NCBI GenBank assembly: GCA_026004535.1 | Contig: BPJI01000003.1 | Location: forward strand, 1 to 38,547 | DNA from: Candidatus Parcubacteria bacterium | GTDB taxonomy: Bacteria > Patescibacteriota > Minisyncoccia > UBA6257 > HR35 | Direction: 5' to 3' | Length of the DNA stretch: 38,547 nt | Shown: positions 1 through 6,195 of the stretch, piece after piece | How positions within the stretch are numbered: position 1 is the first letter of the stretch | Layout of the letters: every line of letters starts with the position of its first letter | Notes under the pieces: model-generated | What the model saw: only the letters and a program-made list of their open reading frames with translations | Database searches by the model: none | Told to the model about the DNA's origin: nothing | Translations under genes and position numbers: made by a program

Positions 1-859
1 TTTAAGAGAATTGTTGAACTCAGCATATAAACAAGGAACCTTAGTTAAACGTATGAAAAAAGTTAAAACCTTAAAGGGTGAGGATCAAGTTGTTGAGACC
101 TTTGAAGTTTATAGACCTATTGTAATGGCTAATATATGGGGTATGGAAGATGTTCTTGGAGATAGGTGTATAACCCTTATTTTAGAAAAGTCAAACAAAC
201 CAGACATAGTAAATCTTATTGAGATCTTTCGTGACGATTCTACTGTTAAAAAGGTAATTGAGGATTTAAAAGAGATTTCTGAGGGTAGTTTGTGCCGTTT
301 TTTCCGTTTGTGTCGTAAGGAAAATATATATAATATATACAAAGAATGGAATAATTTTATTAAAGAAAACGTCACTAACGTTACTAACATCACTAACACC
401 ACTAACGTCACTAACAGCACTAGATATATTAAAGAACCAGATACTCTATTTAAAGTAATAAAAGAAATGAAGGTTATGGGTAGAGATTTAGAATTATGTT
501 TTCCTTTACTTTTAATTGCTAATGAAATATCTGAAGATCTACTTGAAGAGACAGCTAATATTTTATCAGATATAATCTTAAAAAAAAGAGAAGAAGAATT
601 TATAGAGAACAAAGATATAAATTTAATTGATTTTGTTTCTCAAAAAGAAGAATCTGAATCTTTTGTTTCTATTAAAACACTAACTTATGAATTCAAAAAT
701 TGGTTATCTAGTGAAGAAGAATGGATAAATGAAAAGTGGATGGGACGTGCTTTAAAAAGATTAAATCTTATAAAATATAAAAGAAAAATAGGAAATAGAG
801 GTAGAGAAGTTATTTTAGATGTTAAGAAGGCTAAAGAAAAAATAAAGATGTTTAAATAA
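1..859 (+). CDS. Replication AAA+ ATPase, 3' part (cut by window start)
   Basis: This is the C-terminal part, from residue 134, of the replication protein that is complete at 18864-20120. The reading frame enters at base 2. It holds the sensor/arginine-finger region (NIWG followed by DRCITLILEKS), the NxT repeat and the C-terminal winged helix. The ATG at base 11 is internal to the full protein and is not a real start. Confidence 0.9.
   Translation, partial: LRELLNSAYKQGTLVKRMKKVKTLKGEDQVVETFEVYRPIVMANIWGMEDVLGDRCITLILEKSNKPDIVNLIEIFRDDSTVKKVIEDLKEISEGSLCRFFRLCRKENIYNIYKEWNNFIKENVTNVTNITNTTNVTNSTRYIKEPDTLFKVIKEMKVMGRDLELCFPLLLIANEISEDLLEETANILSDIILKKREEEFIENKDINLIDFVSQKEESESFVSIKTLTYEFKNWLSSEEEWINEKWMGRALKRLNLIKYKRKIGNRGREVILDVKKAKEKIKMFK
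368..421 (+). repeat. Six 9-bp repeats inside the replication gene
   Basis: Six consecutive AAC-NNN-ACT units encode N-V-T, N-V-T, N-I-T, N-T-T, N-V-T and N-S-T. The unit is close to CACTAACGT. Short direct repeats in or beside a rep gene can be iterons bound by the Rep protein. They could equally be a low-complexity linker between the ATPase core and the winged helix. Confidence 0.8.
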
Positions 860-922
860 AAAAAGTAACCACCCTAGAAAAATTAAAAAAATATTTAAAT
901 AATAGCTTTTTAGTATTTTAAC

Positions 923-1014
923 AAGAAAGAGGAAAGAAAAAAGATAGGTTTTTCCTAAACCTCTTTTTTCCTATCTTTTTTCAAAGGTTGCTTCAGCCCC
1001 TTTTCCTCTTTCTT
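923..1014. repeat. 92-bp nested inverted repeat (three-way-junction fold)
   Basis: The outer arms AAGAAAGAGGAAA (923-935) and TTTCCTCTTTCTT (1002-1014) pair over 13 bp without mismatch. Inside them AAAAAAGATAGG (937-948) pairs with CCTATCTTTTTT (970-981) over 12 bp. A third small stem, GGUUG/CAGCC (986-990 with 994-998, loop CUU), completes a three-way junction. AGGTTT (946-951) and AAACCT (957-962) offer an alternative inner pairing. It could be a terminator for rep, a structured RNA or a cruciform at an origin. Confidence 0.75.
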
Positions 1015-1090
1015 CTTTTTTACTACTTCTTTTTAATCTTTTACTTATTTTTAACTATAAAATAGTTACTAATAATACTAATAAAAATAG

Positions 1091-1103
1091 AAATATTTAT
1101 AAA
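1091..1103 (+). promoter_or_regulatory. TATA box of the rightward operon
   Basis: AAATATTTATAAA is centred about 26 bp before the ATG at 1125. That is the usual archaeal TATA-to-start-site distance, so the mRNA is probably leaderless. No Shine-Dalgarno sequence precedes this ATG, which agrees. Confidence 0.6.
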
Positions 1104-1124
1104 CCTATTTTTCTTATATTAATC

Positions 1125-1322
1125 ATGCGAAGAATAAGAAAAGTGAGGAAATTTGGTAACTCGTGGGTTATTTCTTTATATAAATTTGATATATTAGACT
1201 TTGGGATTGAAGAGGGTTCTCTTGTTGATATTTCTGATATAGTTGTTTTAAATGGAAATAAAAAAGAATCAAGAAATAATAAAAGTAAGGAGGATAAAGG
1301 TAATAAAGAAAATGAACAATGA
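1125..1322 (+). CDS. AbrB/SpoVT-like DNA-binding regulator
   Basis: This 65-aa protein is the first gene of the rightward operon. Residues 5-43 (RKVRKFGNSW, then a hydrophobic strand, then GIEEGSLVDI and a valine-rich strand) fit the swapped-hairpin AbrB/MazE fold, in which a GNS turn and a G-D/S-x-V-x-I strand are typical. The remaining 20 or so residues are a charged Lys/Asn/Glu tail. Small AbrB-type proteins are common transcription regulators in archaeal viruses and plasmids. Being first behind a probably leaderless promoter suggests that it autoregulates. The gene overlaps the next one by ATGA. A toxin partner is not evident, so a stand-alone regulator is more likely than an antitoxin. 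Confidence 0.65.
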   Translation: MRRIRKVRKFGNSWVISLYKFDILDFGIEEGSLVDISDIVVLNGNKKESRNNKSKEDKGNKENEQ

Positions 1323-1540
1323 CTCTATCAGATTTTTTAATACAAACAATAGTACAAACAATTTCAAATCTTATTTCAAACTCTGCTTGGTTCATTTTGT
1401 TTTATTTGGGGTTTAAAATGATAACGAAAGAAATTAAAAAATTTTCAAAGGAAATCCCTTTGTGGATAGAAAATTATCATAAAAAACAATTAGAGAGGAT
1501 AAGAATACAAGAAGCTTTAAATATGAGGAGAATGAGATGA
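1319..1540 (+). CDS. Small membrane protein, 73 aa, unknown
   Basis: I do not recognise a family. Residues 1-22 look amphipathic and may lie along the membrane. Residues 20-37 (a Ser/Ala/Trp/Phe/Leu-rich stretch) form one likely transmembrane segment. The remaining half is Lys/Arg/Glu-rich and helical, which suggests a cytoplasmic tail. The start is fixed by the ATGA overlap with the regulator upstream, and the stop overlaps the next start in the same way, so the three genes are probably translationally coupled. Confidence 0.6.
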   Translation: MTLSDFLIQTIVQTISNLISNSAWFILFYLGFKMITKEIKKFSKEIPLWIENYHKKQLERIRIQEALNMRRMR

Positions 1541-1770
1541 AAACAAAAAATGAAAGACTAAAAGGTTTAATTAACTTTTTAAACGAAAGAAACGAGAAAA
1601 TGAATAAACCATTTGCCGAAAGAGTAGTTGAAGATCTAAAAGAAGGTGTTGTTTTCTTTTGCCCTAATTGTAAAAAAAGAAAAGAAATGAGTTATAGACC
1701 AGTAGTTGTTTTATGTTCTTGTGGTTATTATATGCAGGAAATGAAAGGAGGTATTAAAAAATGGCAGTAA
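1537..1770 (+). CDS. Zinc-ribbon protein, 77 aa
   Basis: The N-terminal 40 residues are charged and helical. Residues 42-68 hold a four-cysteine zinc ribbon: CPNC, then about 15 residues including a basic patch (KKRKEM), then CSCGYY. Such proteins in archaeal mobile elements usually bind nucleic acid or partner proteins. The start overlaps the previous stop (ATGA). The last ten bases overlap the next gene, whose GGAGG ribosome-binding site lies inside this coding region. The specific target is unknown. Confidence 0.65.
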   Translation: MKTKNERLKGLINFLNERNEKMNKPFAERVVEDLKEGVVFFCPNCKKRKEMSYRPVVVLCSCGYYMQEMKGGIKKWQ

Positions 1771-1970
1771 AAAAGATTGGGCGAGTCTGGCGAACAAAAA
1801 AAAGGAGCACTGATGTTGTTATGAGTGGTCAGTTGATAGATGGCGCTAAAATAGGTATTATAAGAGCTAAAGATAAAAATAAAAGGCTTATCCCAGACAC
1901 GTATGATGTTATTGCTTTCGTTGAACCGCCAGTAATTAAAATAAAAAACACCCAAGAAGAAAATTTTTAA
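1761..1970 (+). CDS. Small basic protein, 69 aa, unknown
   Basis: A strong GGAGG ten bases before the ATG supports this start. The sequence is strongly basic at the N-terminus (VKKIGRVWRTKKR), followed by predicted beta strands (DVVMSGQLIDGAKIGIIRA and YDVIAFVEPPVIKIK) with no cysteines and no membrane segment. A small beta-rich nucleic-acid-binding fold is possible, but I recognise no family. It sits between two zinc-finger proteins in the regulatory part of the operon. Confidence 0.6.
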   Translation: MAVKKIGRVWRTKKRSTDVVMSGQLIDGAKIGIIRAKDKNKRLIPDTYDVIAFVEPPVIKIKNTQEENF

Positions 1971-1986
1971 AATAAAAAATTAAAGA

Positions 1987-2106
1987 ATGGAAAATAAAGA
2001 AGAGTGGGATTGTCCTTTACATGATGAATTTGAAAAAGGATGTCATCATTGTTGGGAATGTTTAAAGATAAAAATAATAAAAGATGGGGGCGATGATTTC
2101 GACTGA
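1987..2106 (+). CDS. 39-aa zinc-finger microprotein
   Basis: The ATG at 1987 opens a 39-codon frame ending in TGA at 2104-2106, two bases before the next gene. Residues 9-25 contain CPLH, a six-residue spacer, then CHHCWEC. That is four cysteines and three histidines within 17 residues, enough to bind zinc. The C-terminus is acidic (GGDDFD). Tight packing between neighbours and the metal-ligand pattern argue for a real gene. No clear Shine-Dalgarno sequence is visible. Confidence 0.6.
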   Translation: MENKEEWDCPLHDEFEKGCHHCWECLKIKIIKDGGDDFD

Positions 2107-2108
2107 AG

Positions 2109-2801
2109 ATGGTTAACATATTTGGTTATAATTTAAATATAAATGTTCAAAGTATATTTGGAACGGGGTTTTTTGTAGTTTTATTAGTCATTTTTATTGG
2201 TATTATTTTAATTGGTTTAATTTTTATTTTAATGTTTTTTAAAACTTACAAATATAGGGTTGTTTTATTTGAAAATGTTTCTAATCAAGGCATCCAGCCA
2301 GTAGCTAGAACAAGAGCAAAAAAAATAAGAATTGGTCAGGGTGGAGCCGAAATACTAAAAACATGGGCTGGCAAACTTTATTTACCTGCTACAAAAATGG
2401 TTGGGAAAAATGTTTATTGGTTTTATAAAGCTAATGATGGTTATTTTTATAATGTTGGGTTAGGTGATTTTGATACTAGATTAAAAAACTTAAAACTTGA
2501 ACCAATTGAAAGAGATATGAAATTGTTTTATTTAAATATTGAAAGAATAGCCCAAGATTCGTATAATAAACCTAAATTTTTAGAGAGGTATGGGGTTCAT
2601 TTATTATTATTTGTTTTTTTATTAGTTTTTATTCTCGGTATGTGGTTTATTATAGGAAAAATAGGTGATGTAACGAAAACACTATCAAATACACAACAAG
2701 CTAATAAAGAAGTTGTTGAAGCATTAAGAGACATTTCTCTCTCACTTGAAAGAATAAGAGGGACACAACCAGTAGGATTAGTTTCCGTTCAAGGAGGATA
2801 A
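2109..2801 (+). CDS. Two-span membrane protein with a central soluble domain
   Basis: This 230-aa protein has transmembrane helices at about 20-44 and 163-183. Between them is a soluble domain with strands and the motif PVARTRAKKIRIGQGG, followed by an aromatic-rich stretch (NVYWFYKANDGYFYNVGLGD). After the second helix comes a short amphipathic or coiled-coil tail (186-216). From memory, proteins with this layout, including an R/K-I-G-x-G-G strand and a YWF pair, recur in uncultured archaeal mobile elements, but I cannot name the family or function. A role in assembly at the membrane or in a secretion-like complex is possible. It is the largest gene in the first half of the rightward operon. 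Confidence 0.7.
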   Translation: MVNIFGYNLNINVQSIFGTGFFVVLLVIFIGIILIGLIFILMFFKTYKYRVVLFENVSNQGIQPVARTRAKKIRIGQGGAEILKTWAGKLYLPATKMVGKNVYWFYKANDGYFYNVGLGDFDTRLKNLKLEPIERDMKLFYLNIERIAQDSYNKPKFLERYGVHLLLFVFLLVFILGMWFIIGKIGDVTKTLSNTQQANKEVVEALRDISLSLERIRGTQPVGLVSVQGG

Positions 2802-2802
2802 A

Positions 2803-2976
2803 ATGGTTTATATAGAAATTATTATTTTGATAGCAATTCTTTTATTTATAATTATATTTATGATATTAAGAGAAATTTTTAATAAAATAGATGAAAGGAG
2901 GTTTATAAAGAAATATGGAGAAGAAGGAATTGGAGCAGCTAGAGAAGGAGCTCTCAAAACTGAAAGAAGAAAATGA
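2803..2976 (+). CDS. 57-aa single-span membrane protein
   Basis: The ATG at 2803 lies 7 bases after a strong AAGGAGG, which sits in the end of the preceding gene. Residues 4-23 are almost all Ile/Leu/Phe and form one membrane span. The rest is charged (EIFNKIDERRFIKKYG). The last 62 bases overlap the following coiled-coil gene in another frame, and that gene's own AAAGGAGG lies inside this one. Size and overlap could hide it from automatic calling. Confidence 0.65.
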   Translation: MVYIEIIILIAILLFIIIFMILREIFNKIDERRFIKKYGEEGIGAAREGALKTERRK

Positions 2977-3118
2977 ATTTTTAAAACAACAGATTTTATT
3001 TTTTAACGAAGTTGAAAAGTTAGAAAATAAAAGTTATTTTAGGTTTAGGTTGTTAGAGGTACTTGAGTTAATTCACGAGAGTCTTGAAAAAATTGAAAAT
3101 AAAATAGAAAAAAAGTAG
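2915..3118 (+). CDS. Coiled-coil protein, 67 aa
   Basis: Nearly the whole protein is a Leu/Glu/Lys heptad pattern: ELEQLEKELSKLKEENEFLK at about residues 5-24, and a second helix ending in ESLEKIENKIEKK. It is soluble, with no signal. A GGAGG about 16 bases upstream marks the start. It overlaps the single-span membrane protein upstream by 62 bases, so the two are probably made together and may form a membrane-tethered coiled-coil pair. No function can be assigned. Confidence 0.65.
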   Translation: MEKKELEQLEKELSKLKEENEFLKQQILFFNEVEKLENKSYFRFRLLEVLELIHESLEKIENKIEKK

Positions 3119-3121
3119 AAA

Positions 3122-3508
3122 ATGGAAAAAGGAATAGTTGATAAAGGAAGTAGTGATATAATGGATATAATAATTACAAAAGGAATGTTTTTTTTAATGG
3201 TTTTTATTGTACTACTTGTGGTTATTCTTCCTTTATTTGTTTTACCCCTTTTTGAAATTGTTAAAGAGAAAAATGAGTATTATTGGTTTTGTTATTTGAA
3301 TGGAAAAGAAGCTTATCAGTATAAGCCTCTTATTACATTACCCATAATAAACTTTGGCTATCCTAAATACTATTGTTTAGAAAAAAACACAGAGGTTGTT
3401 AATAGCAATACTGGTGTTTATGATGATTACGAAATAGTTAAAACAAAATATAATATTGTTGTTTACAAGAATGATTATGAAAAATACTTTAAACCAAAAG
3501 GATTATAA
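3122..3508 (+). CDS. Membrane-anchored protein, 128 aa; paralogue of the next gene
   Basis: One strong transmembrane segment spans about residues 20-48, followed by a domain of about 80 residues that probably lies outside the cell, with paired cysteines (FCYLNG and YYCLEK) and a C-terminal block EIVKTKY...VYKNDYEKYF. The same cysteine spacing and terminal block occur in the gene directly downstream (FCHSNN, MYC, EVIKTNFGFFYKEDFEKYF), so the pair arose by tandem duplication and divergence. I know no family for it. The start is 4 bases after the previous stop. Confidence 0.65.
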   Translation: MEKGIVDKGSSDIMDIIITKGMFFLMVFIVLLVVILPLFVLPLFEIVKEKNEYYWFCYLNGKEAYQYKPLITLPIINFGYPKYYCLEKNTEVVNSNTGVYDDYEIVKTKYNIVVYKNDYEKYFKPKGL

Positions 3509-3767
3509 AAAAATAGATTTTATTTTTAGAGTGGGTATTGCTTCAATTTTATTTAGTGGTTTAATACTTTTCTTTATTTCTCTTAATGATTTTAAAAATT
3601 TGTCTTTATTTTGTCATAGTAATAATGAAACCAGCAAAATAAATATTTTTAAAAATAAAATGTATTGTAAAGATAATGAAGGAAATTTAAGAGAAGTAAT
3701 TAAAACAAATTTTGGGTTTTTTTATAAAGAAGATTTTGAGAAGTATTTTCAAAATAAAAAACCTTAG
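3471..3767 (+). CDS. Membrane-anchored protein, 98 aa; diverged tandem paralogue
   Basis: The frame opens upstream with a TTG at 3456, but ATG codons at 3471 and 3477 are better starts. I chose 3471. Either way the gene overlaps the end of its paralogue by more than 30 bases. One transmembrane helix (residues about 20-37) is followed by a short domain with two cysteines matching those of the paralogue and by the shared FYKEDFEKYF ending. The domain is shorter than in the paralogue, with loops lost between the cysteines. Function unknown. Confidence 0.6.
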   Translation: MIMKNTLNQKDYKKIDFIFRVGIASILFSGLILFFISLNDFKNLSLFCHSNNETSKINIFKNKMYCKDNEGNLREVIKTNFGFFYKEDFEKYFQNKKP

Positions 3768-3770
3768 GTA

Positions 3771-4205
3771 ATGAAAATGACAGACTATCTAGGAGATTCC
3801 TCATCATTAGTAGAATCTCAGTTTAATATGATTTTGAAGACTCTCTATGATCTAAGAGAGATAGCTTCACATATTGAAAGATTGTATGCTCAAATAAATA
3901 TTTCAGATGAAATTAAACAGAAAATTAAAATACATCTTGTTAAATCTTTTTTTGTTAATTCCTCACCACTTTTAAATGAAAATTTTGTTAATTCATTAAA
4001 AGATCAAATATTATCTTTAAGACCTAAAACAATAAAAGTATTAGATAAAGATAATCCAACATCAGAACCTACATTTAAATTAATTTTTGATTATGAGTTA
4101 GAGAAGGAGTTAGATGAAATGCTTATAAAAATCCATAGACAACTACAAAAAGAAGGATATTATGGTTCAAAGAGAGATCTAGGTAGAATTATCGGGAGGT
4201 TCTAA
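3771..4205 (+). CDS. Soluble helical protein next to the ATPase, 144 aa
   Basis: There is no signal peptide or membrane span. The first 65 residues are helical and contain LYDLREIASHIERLYAQINI. The C-terminal part is acidic and then basic (RDLGRIIGRF). It ends 4 bases before the ATPase gene and its last codons contain the ATPase ribosome-binding site (GGGAGG), so the two are likely co-translated. It could be an accessory or adaptor subunit of the ATPase, which is inference from position only. The ATG at 3777 is an alternative start two codons later. Confidence 0.6.
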   Translation: MKMTDYLGDSSSLVESQFNMILKTLYDLREIASHIERLYAQINISDEIKQKIKIHLVKSFFVNSSPLLNENFVNSLKDQILSLRPKTIKVLDKDNPTSEPTFKLIFDYELEKELDEMLIKIHRQLQKEGYYGSKRDLGRIIGRF

Positions 4206-4209
4206 GAAG

Positions 4210-5079
4210 ATGGCTTTTTACAAAACATTACATCCTGAATTTGATGGTAAAACTGAAAGATATATAGATGATGCTTTATTTGAAAACCTAAAAGTAATGG
4301 CTAAAAAAATAGTAAATGATATGACTTTTCTTGGAATTGTTTTCTCCTCAACATTAGAAGTAAGAACTGGCAAATCCACATTTGCAAGTCAGATTGGTGA
4401 GTGCTACACTTCATTAATGAAAGAGCTTCATGGAATAGAATTGCCTTGGGGGATTAATAATTTAGTGTTTAGACCAGTTGATTTAATCTACAGAAGTTTA
4501 GAAATGCCTCAATATTCCTGTATCATTTGTGATGAATGGGAAAACCCTAAGTATTGGACAGAACTTTATGATTCATTATCTCAATTCTTTCAAAAGCATG
4601 GTATAAAAAACCAATTTGTTTTGATATTAACACCTAATTTTTTTAAATTACCAGATACTATAGCAATTAATAGATCGGTTTTTGCAGTAGATATAAGGTT
4701 CGGAGATGATTTTGAAAGAGGATTTTTTAAGTTTTATGGCTTCCAAAAGAAAAAAATGCTTTATCTTTTAGGAAAAAAGAAACAGGATTATAATGCGGTT
4801 AAAGAAGATTTTAGAGGTAGGTTTGTTAAAGGATATGGTGGGCTTAATACTGAAGAATATATCAAAAAGAAGATTGAAGATTTAGAAAGATTTAAAGGTG
4901 ATAGATTCAAAAAACTTCGTTATGTTGATAAATACGGCACACCACCAGAACTTATTAGAAAATTATATTTGTCTTTACTCAAAAATAAAGGAATTACACA
5001 AAAAGAAATAGCAGATGTTTTAGGTGTTGAACAAACAACCATTAGTGAATGGGTTTTAGGTAATTTTAGTCTTTCATGA
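4210..5079 (+). CDS. P-loop ATPase with C-terminal helix-turn-helix
   Basis: This is a 289-aa protein. Residues 51-58 (VRTGKSTF) are a Walker A loop in which the usual first glycine of GxxxxGKS is absent. YSCIICDEWEN at about 102-112 is a Walker B strand ending in Asp108-Glu109. LILTPNFFKLPD further on fits a sensor strand. The last 40 residues contain a helix-turn-helix (GITQKEIADVLGVEQTTISEWV). The RecA/FtsK/Zot-like class is the likeliest fit. Together with the late structural genes this could be a genome-packaging or DNA-translocating ATPase; a replication or partition ATPase is the alternative. The stop codon lies in the first of two palindromic repeats that precede the recombinase gene. 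Confidence 0.75.
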   Translation: MAFYKTLHPEFDGKTERYIDDALFENLKVMAKKIVNDMTFLGIVFSSTLEVRTGKSTFASQIGECYTSLMKELHGIELPWGINNLVFRPVDLIYRSLEMPQYSCIICDEWENPKYWTELYDSLSQFFQKHGIKNQFVLILTPNFFKLPDTIAINRSVFAVDIRFGDDFERGFFKFYGFQKKKMLYLLGKKKQDYNAVKEDFRGRFVKGYGGLNTEEYIKKKIEDLERFKGDRFKKLRYVDKYGTPPELIRKLYLSLLKNKGITQKEIADVLGVEQTTISEWVLGNFSLS

Positions 5080-5103
5080 ACTAAGGTGACCTTAGTGCAA
5101 AGG
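5077..5103. promoter_or_regulatory. Palindromic repeat 1 (candidate recombination site or operator)
   Basis: The sequence is TGA, then ACTAAGGTGACCTTAGT, then GCAAAGG. The 17-bp core is a palindrome with 8-bp arms around a central G. It is followed 38 bp later by a second copy with the same flanks. The ATPase stop codon is the TGA of this repeat. Confidence 0.75.
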
Positions 5104-5114
5104 GTAATAAGTTG

Positions 5115-5141
5115 TGAACTAAGGTCACCTTAGTGCAAAGG
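5115..5141. promoter_or_regulatory. Palindromic repeat 2 (candidate recombination site or operator)
   Basis: The flanks are the same as in repeat 1, but the core is ACTAAGGTCACCTTAGT. This is the exact reverse complement of the first core, so the two cores are perfect 17-bp inverted repeats while the flanks are direct repeats. The element lies 52 bp before the serine recombinase start, where res-type sites or autoregulatory operators usually are. Confidence 0.75.
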
Positions 5142-5192
5142 CATTAATTAAGTGAAAAGTAAAGAGATTTAAAAAATTAACGTAAAGAAAAA

Positions 5193-5744
5193 ATGAATGG
5201 AGAAAAACCAAAGAAGAAAGTAGCAATTTATATTAGAATATCTACAGACATTGAGAAACAAAATTTAAATACCCAATTAGATCCATTAGTGGAGTATTGT
5301 AATAAAAATAACTATCAATATGAGATATTTCAAGATATAGCTTCTGGAGCAAAAGAATCAAGACCTAATTTAGATAAGCTTATGAGAATGATTAGAGAGC
5401 AAAAGTTTGATGCTTTGTTGGTCTGGAAAGTTGATAGGTTAGGTAGGAGCTTAAGACATTTATTACAAATATTACAAGAGCTAGAAAAGAATAAATGTGA
5501 CTTTATTTCTTTAACTGAAGGCTATGATACCTCCACACCACAAGGCAAATTAATATTTTCAATTGTTGGAGCCTTTGCTGAATTTGAAAGAGCAATAATA
5601 AGAGAAAGAGTTAAAGCAGGCATTATTAGAGCAATTAAAGAAGGAAAGAGGGTAGGTAGACCTGTTGGTTCTAAAGATAAGAAAAGAAGAAGGGTTTCTG
5701 GATACTTTTTAAGATGGCAGAATACACAACAAAAGACCTTATAA
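5193..5744 (+). CDS. Small serine recombinase (resolvase/invertase family)
   Basis: This is a 183-aa protein whose first 140 residues are a full catalytic domain: YIRISTD with nucleophile Ser17 and Arg15, the block WKVDRLGRSLRHLL, and FSIVGAFAEFERAIIRERVKAG leading into the long E helix. The usual C-terminal helix-turn-helix is not recognisable. After GRPVGSKDKKRRR comes only a short tail (SGYFLRWQNTQQ) that may bind DNA by its basic patch. Role by family: resolving dimers, inverting a segment or integrating. Two palindromic repeats just upstream are candidate sites. The start ATG follows a purine-rich stretch. The gene end overlaps the next gene by 31 bases. Unit 1 has CCT and unit 2 CCC at base 5366, both proline. 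Confidence 0.88.
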   Translation: MNGEKPKKKVAIYIRISTDIEKQNLNTQLDPLVEYCNKNNYQYEIFQDIASGAKESRPNLDKLMRMIREQKFDALLVWKVDRLGRSLRHLLQILQELEKNKCDFISLTEGYDTSTPQGKLIFSIVGAFAEFERAIIRERVKAGIIRAIKEGKRVGRPVGSKDKKRRRVSGYFLRWQNTQQKTL

Positions 5745-6118
5745 GATTAGTTTTGAAAAGAGATGAATTATTAATTTTAACGTTATTATTTTCATTTTTA
5801 ATAGGCGCAAATTTAAATTTATATGCTGTTGTTAGCAATGATTGTAAGATGCCTTATTTAATAAAACACAGGCCTATAATGGATTTTGATTACGATAGTA
5901 ACAAACATAAACCTATAGCTGATTTTAGAGAAGCAAAAGTTTATTTTTTAACAGACTTTATGTCTATACCAACTCTTTCAAAAAGGATATATTTTTCATT
6001 AGGTGATTTGTTTCTTTATCTTTCTATTATTTTAATTTTTATTTATTCAGCTAAAGAGATTAAGAAAATAGTTAAAAAAAAGAAAAATAAAAAAACCTCC
6101 CCTCTAAAAACCACCTAA
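5714..6118 (+). CDS. Two-span membrane protein, 134 aa, end of rightward operon
   Basis: Hydrophobic helices lie at about 17-39 and 97-115. Between them is a loop of about 55 residues, probably outside the cell, containing CKMPYLIKHRPIMDF and a similar KHKPIADFREAK, which looks like a short internal repeat of the type KH(R/K)PI-x-DF. The C-terminus is a Lys-rich cytoplasmic tail. No family is recognised. It overlaps the recombinase gene by 31 bases, so it probably belongs to the same transcript, which ends at the convergent terminator beyond 6119. Confidence 0.6.
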   Translation: MAEYTTKDLIRLVLKRDELLILTLLFSFLIGANLNLYAVVSNDCKMPYLIKHRPIMDFDYDSNKHKPIADFREAKVYFLTDFMSIPTLSKRIYFSLGDLFLYLSIILIFIYSAKEIKKIVKKKKNKKTSPLKTT

Positions 6119-6195
6119 TTTTCCTTATAAAAAATCAAAATAAAAAAACAAGTCTTTTTTTACTCTTTTTATTAAAAAAATAAAAAAAAGAAAAA

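Larger units (their letters stand above)
860..1124. other. 265-bp gap with nested inverted repeat and promoter
   Basis: There is no credible gene here. In order it contains an A-rich tail after the rep stop, a 92-bp nested inverted repeat (923-1014), a pyrimidine-rich stretch, a 30-bp AT-rich motif (1043-1072) partly shared with the rep-unit promoter, and a TATA box at 1091-1103. It is a reasonable place to look for the origin of replication. Confidence 0.7.

Noticed and set aside
109-612. Long minus-strand open frame of 167 codons opposite rep (and its unit 2 copy 19370-19873)
   Set aside because: It lies wholly within the well-supported rep gene. Its composition is the antisense of the NxT repeat (runs of V/L/T), and it has no promoter or ribosome-binding site.
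1125-1540. Toxin-antitoxin pair (AbrB-like regulator plus the 73-aa gene)
   Set aside because: The second protein is a membrane protein with no toxin motif. The tight overlap is shared by most genes of the operon, so order alone is not evidence.
5077-5141. A CRISPR array or tRNA-type attachment site formed by the palindromic repeats
   Set aside because: There are only two repeats, the spacer is 11 bp, no cas genes are present, and no tRNA-like cloverleaf can be drawn.
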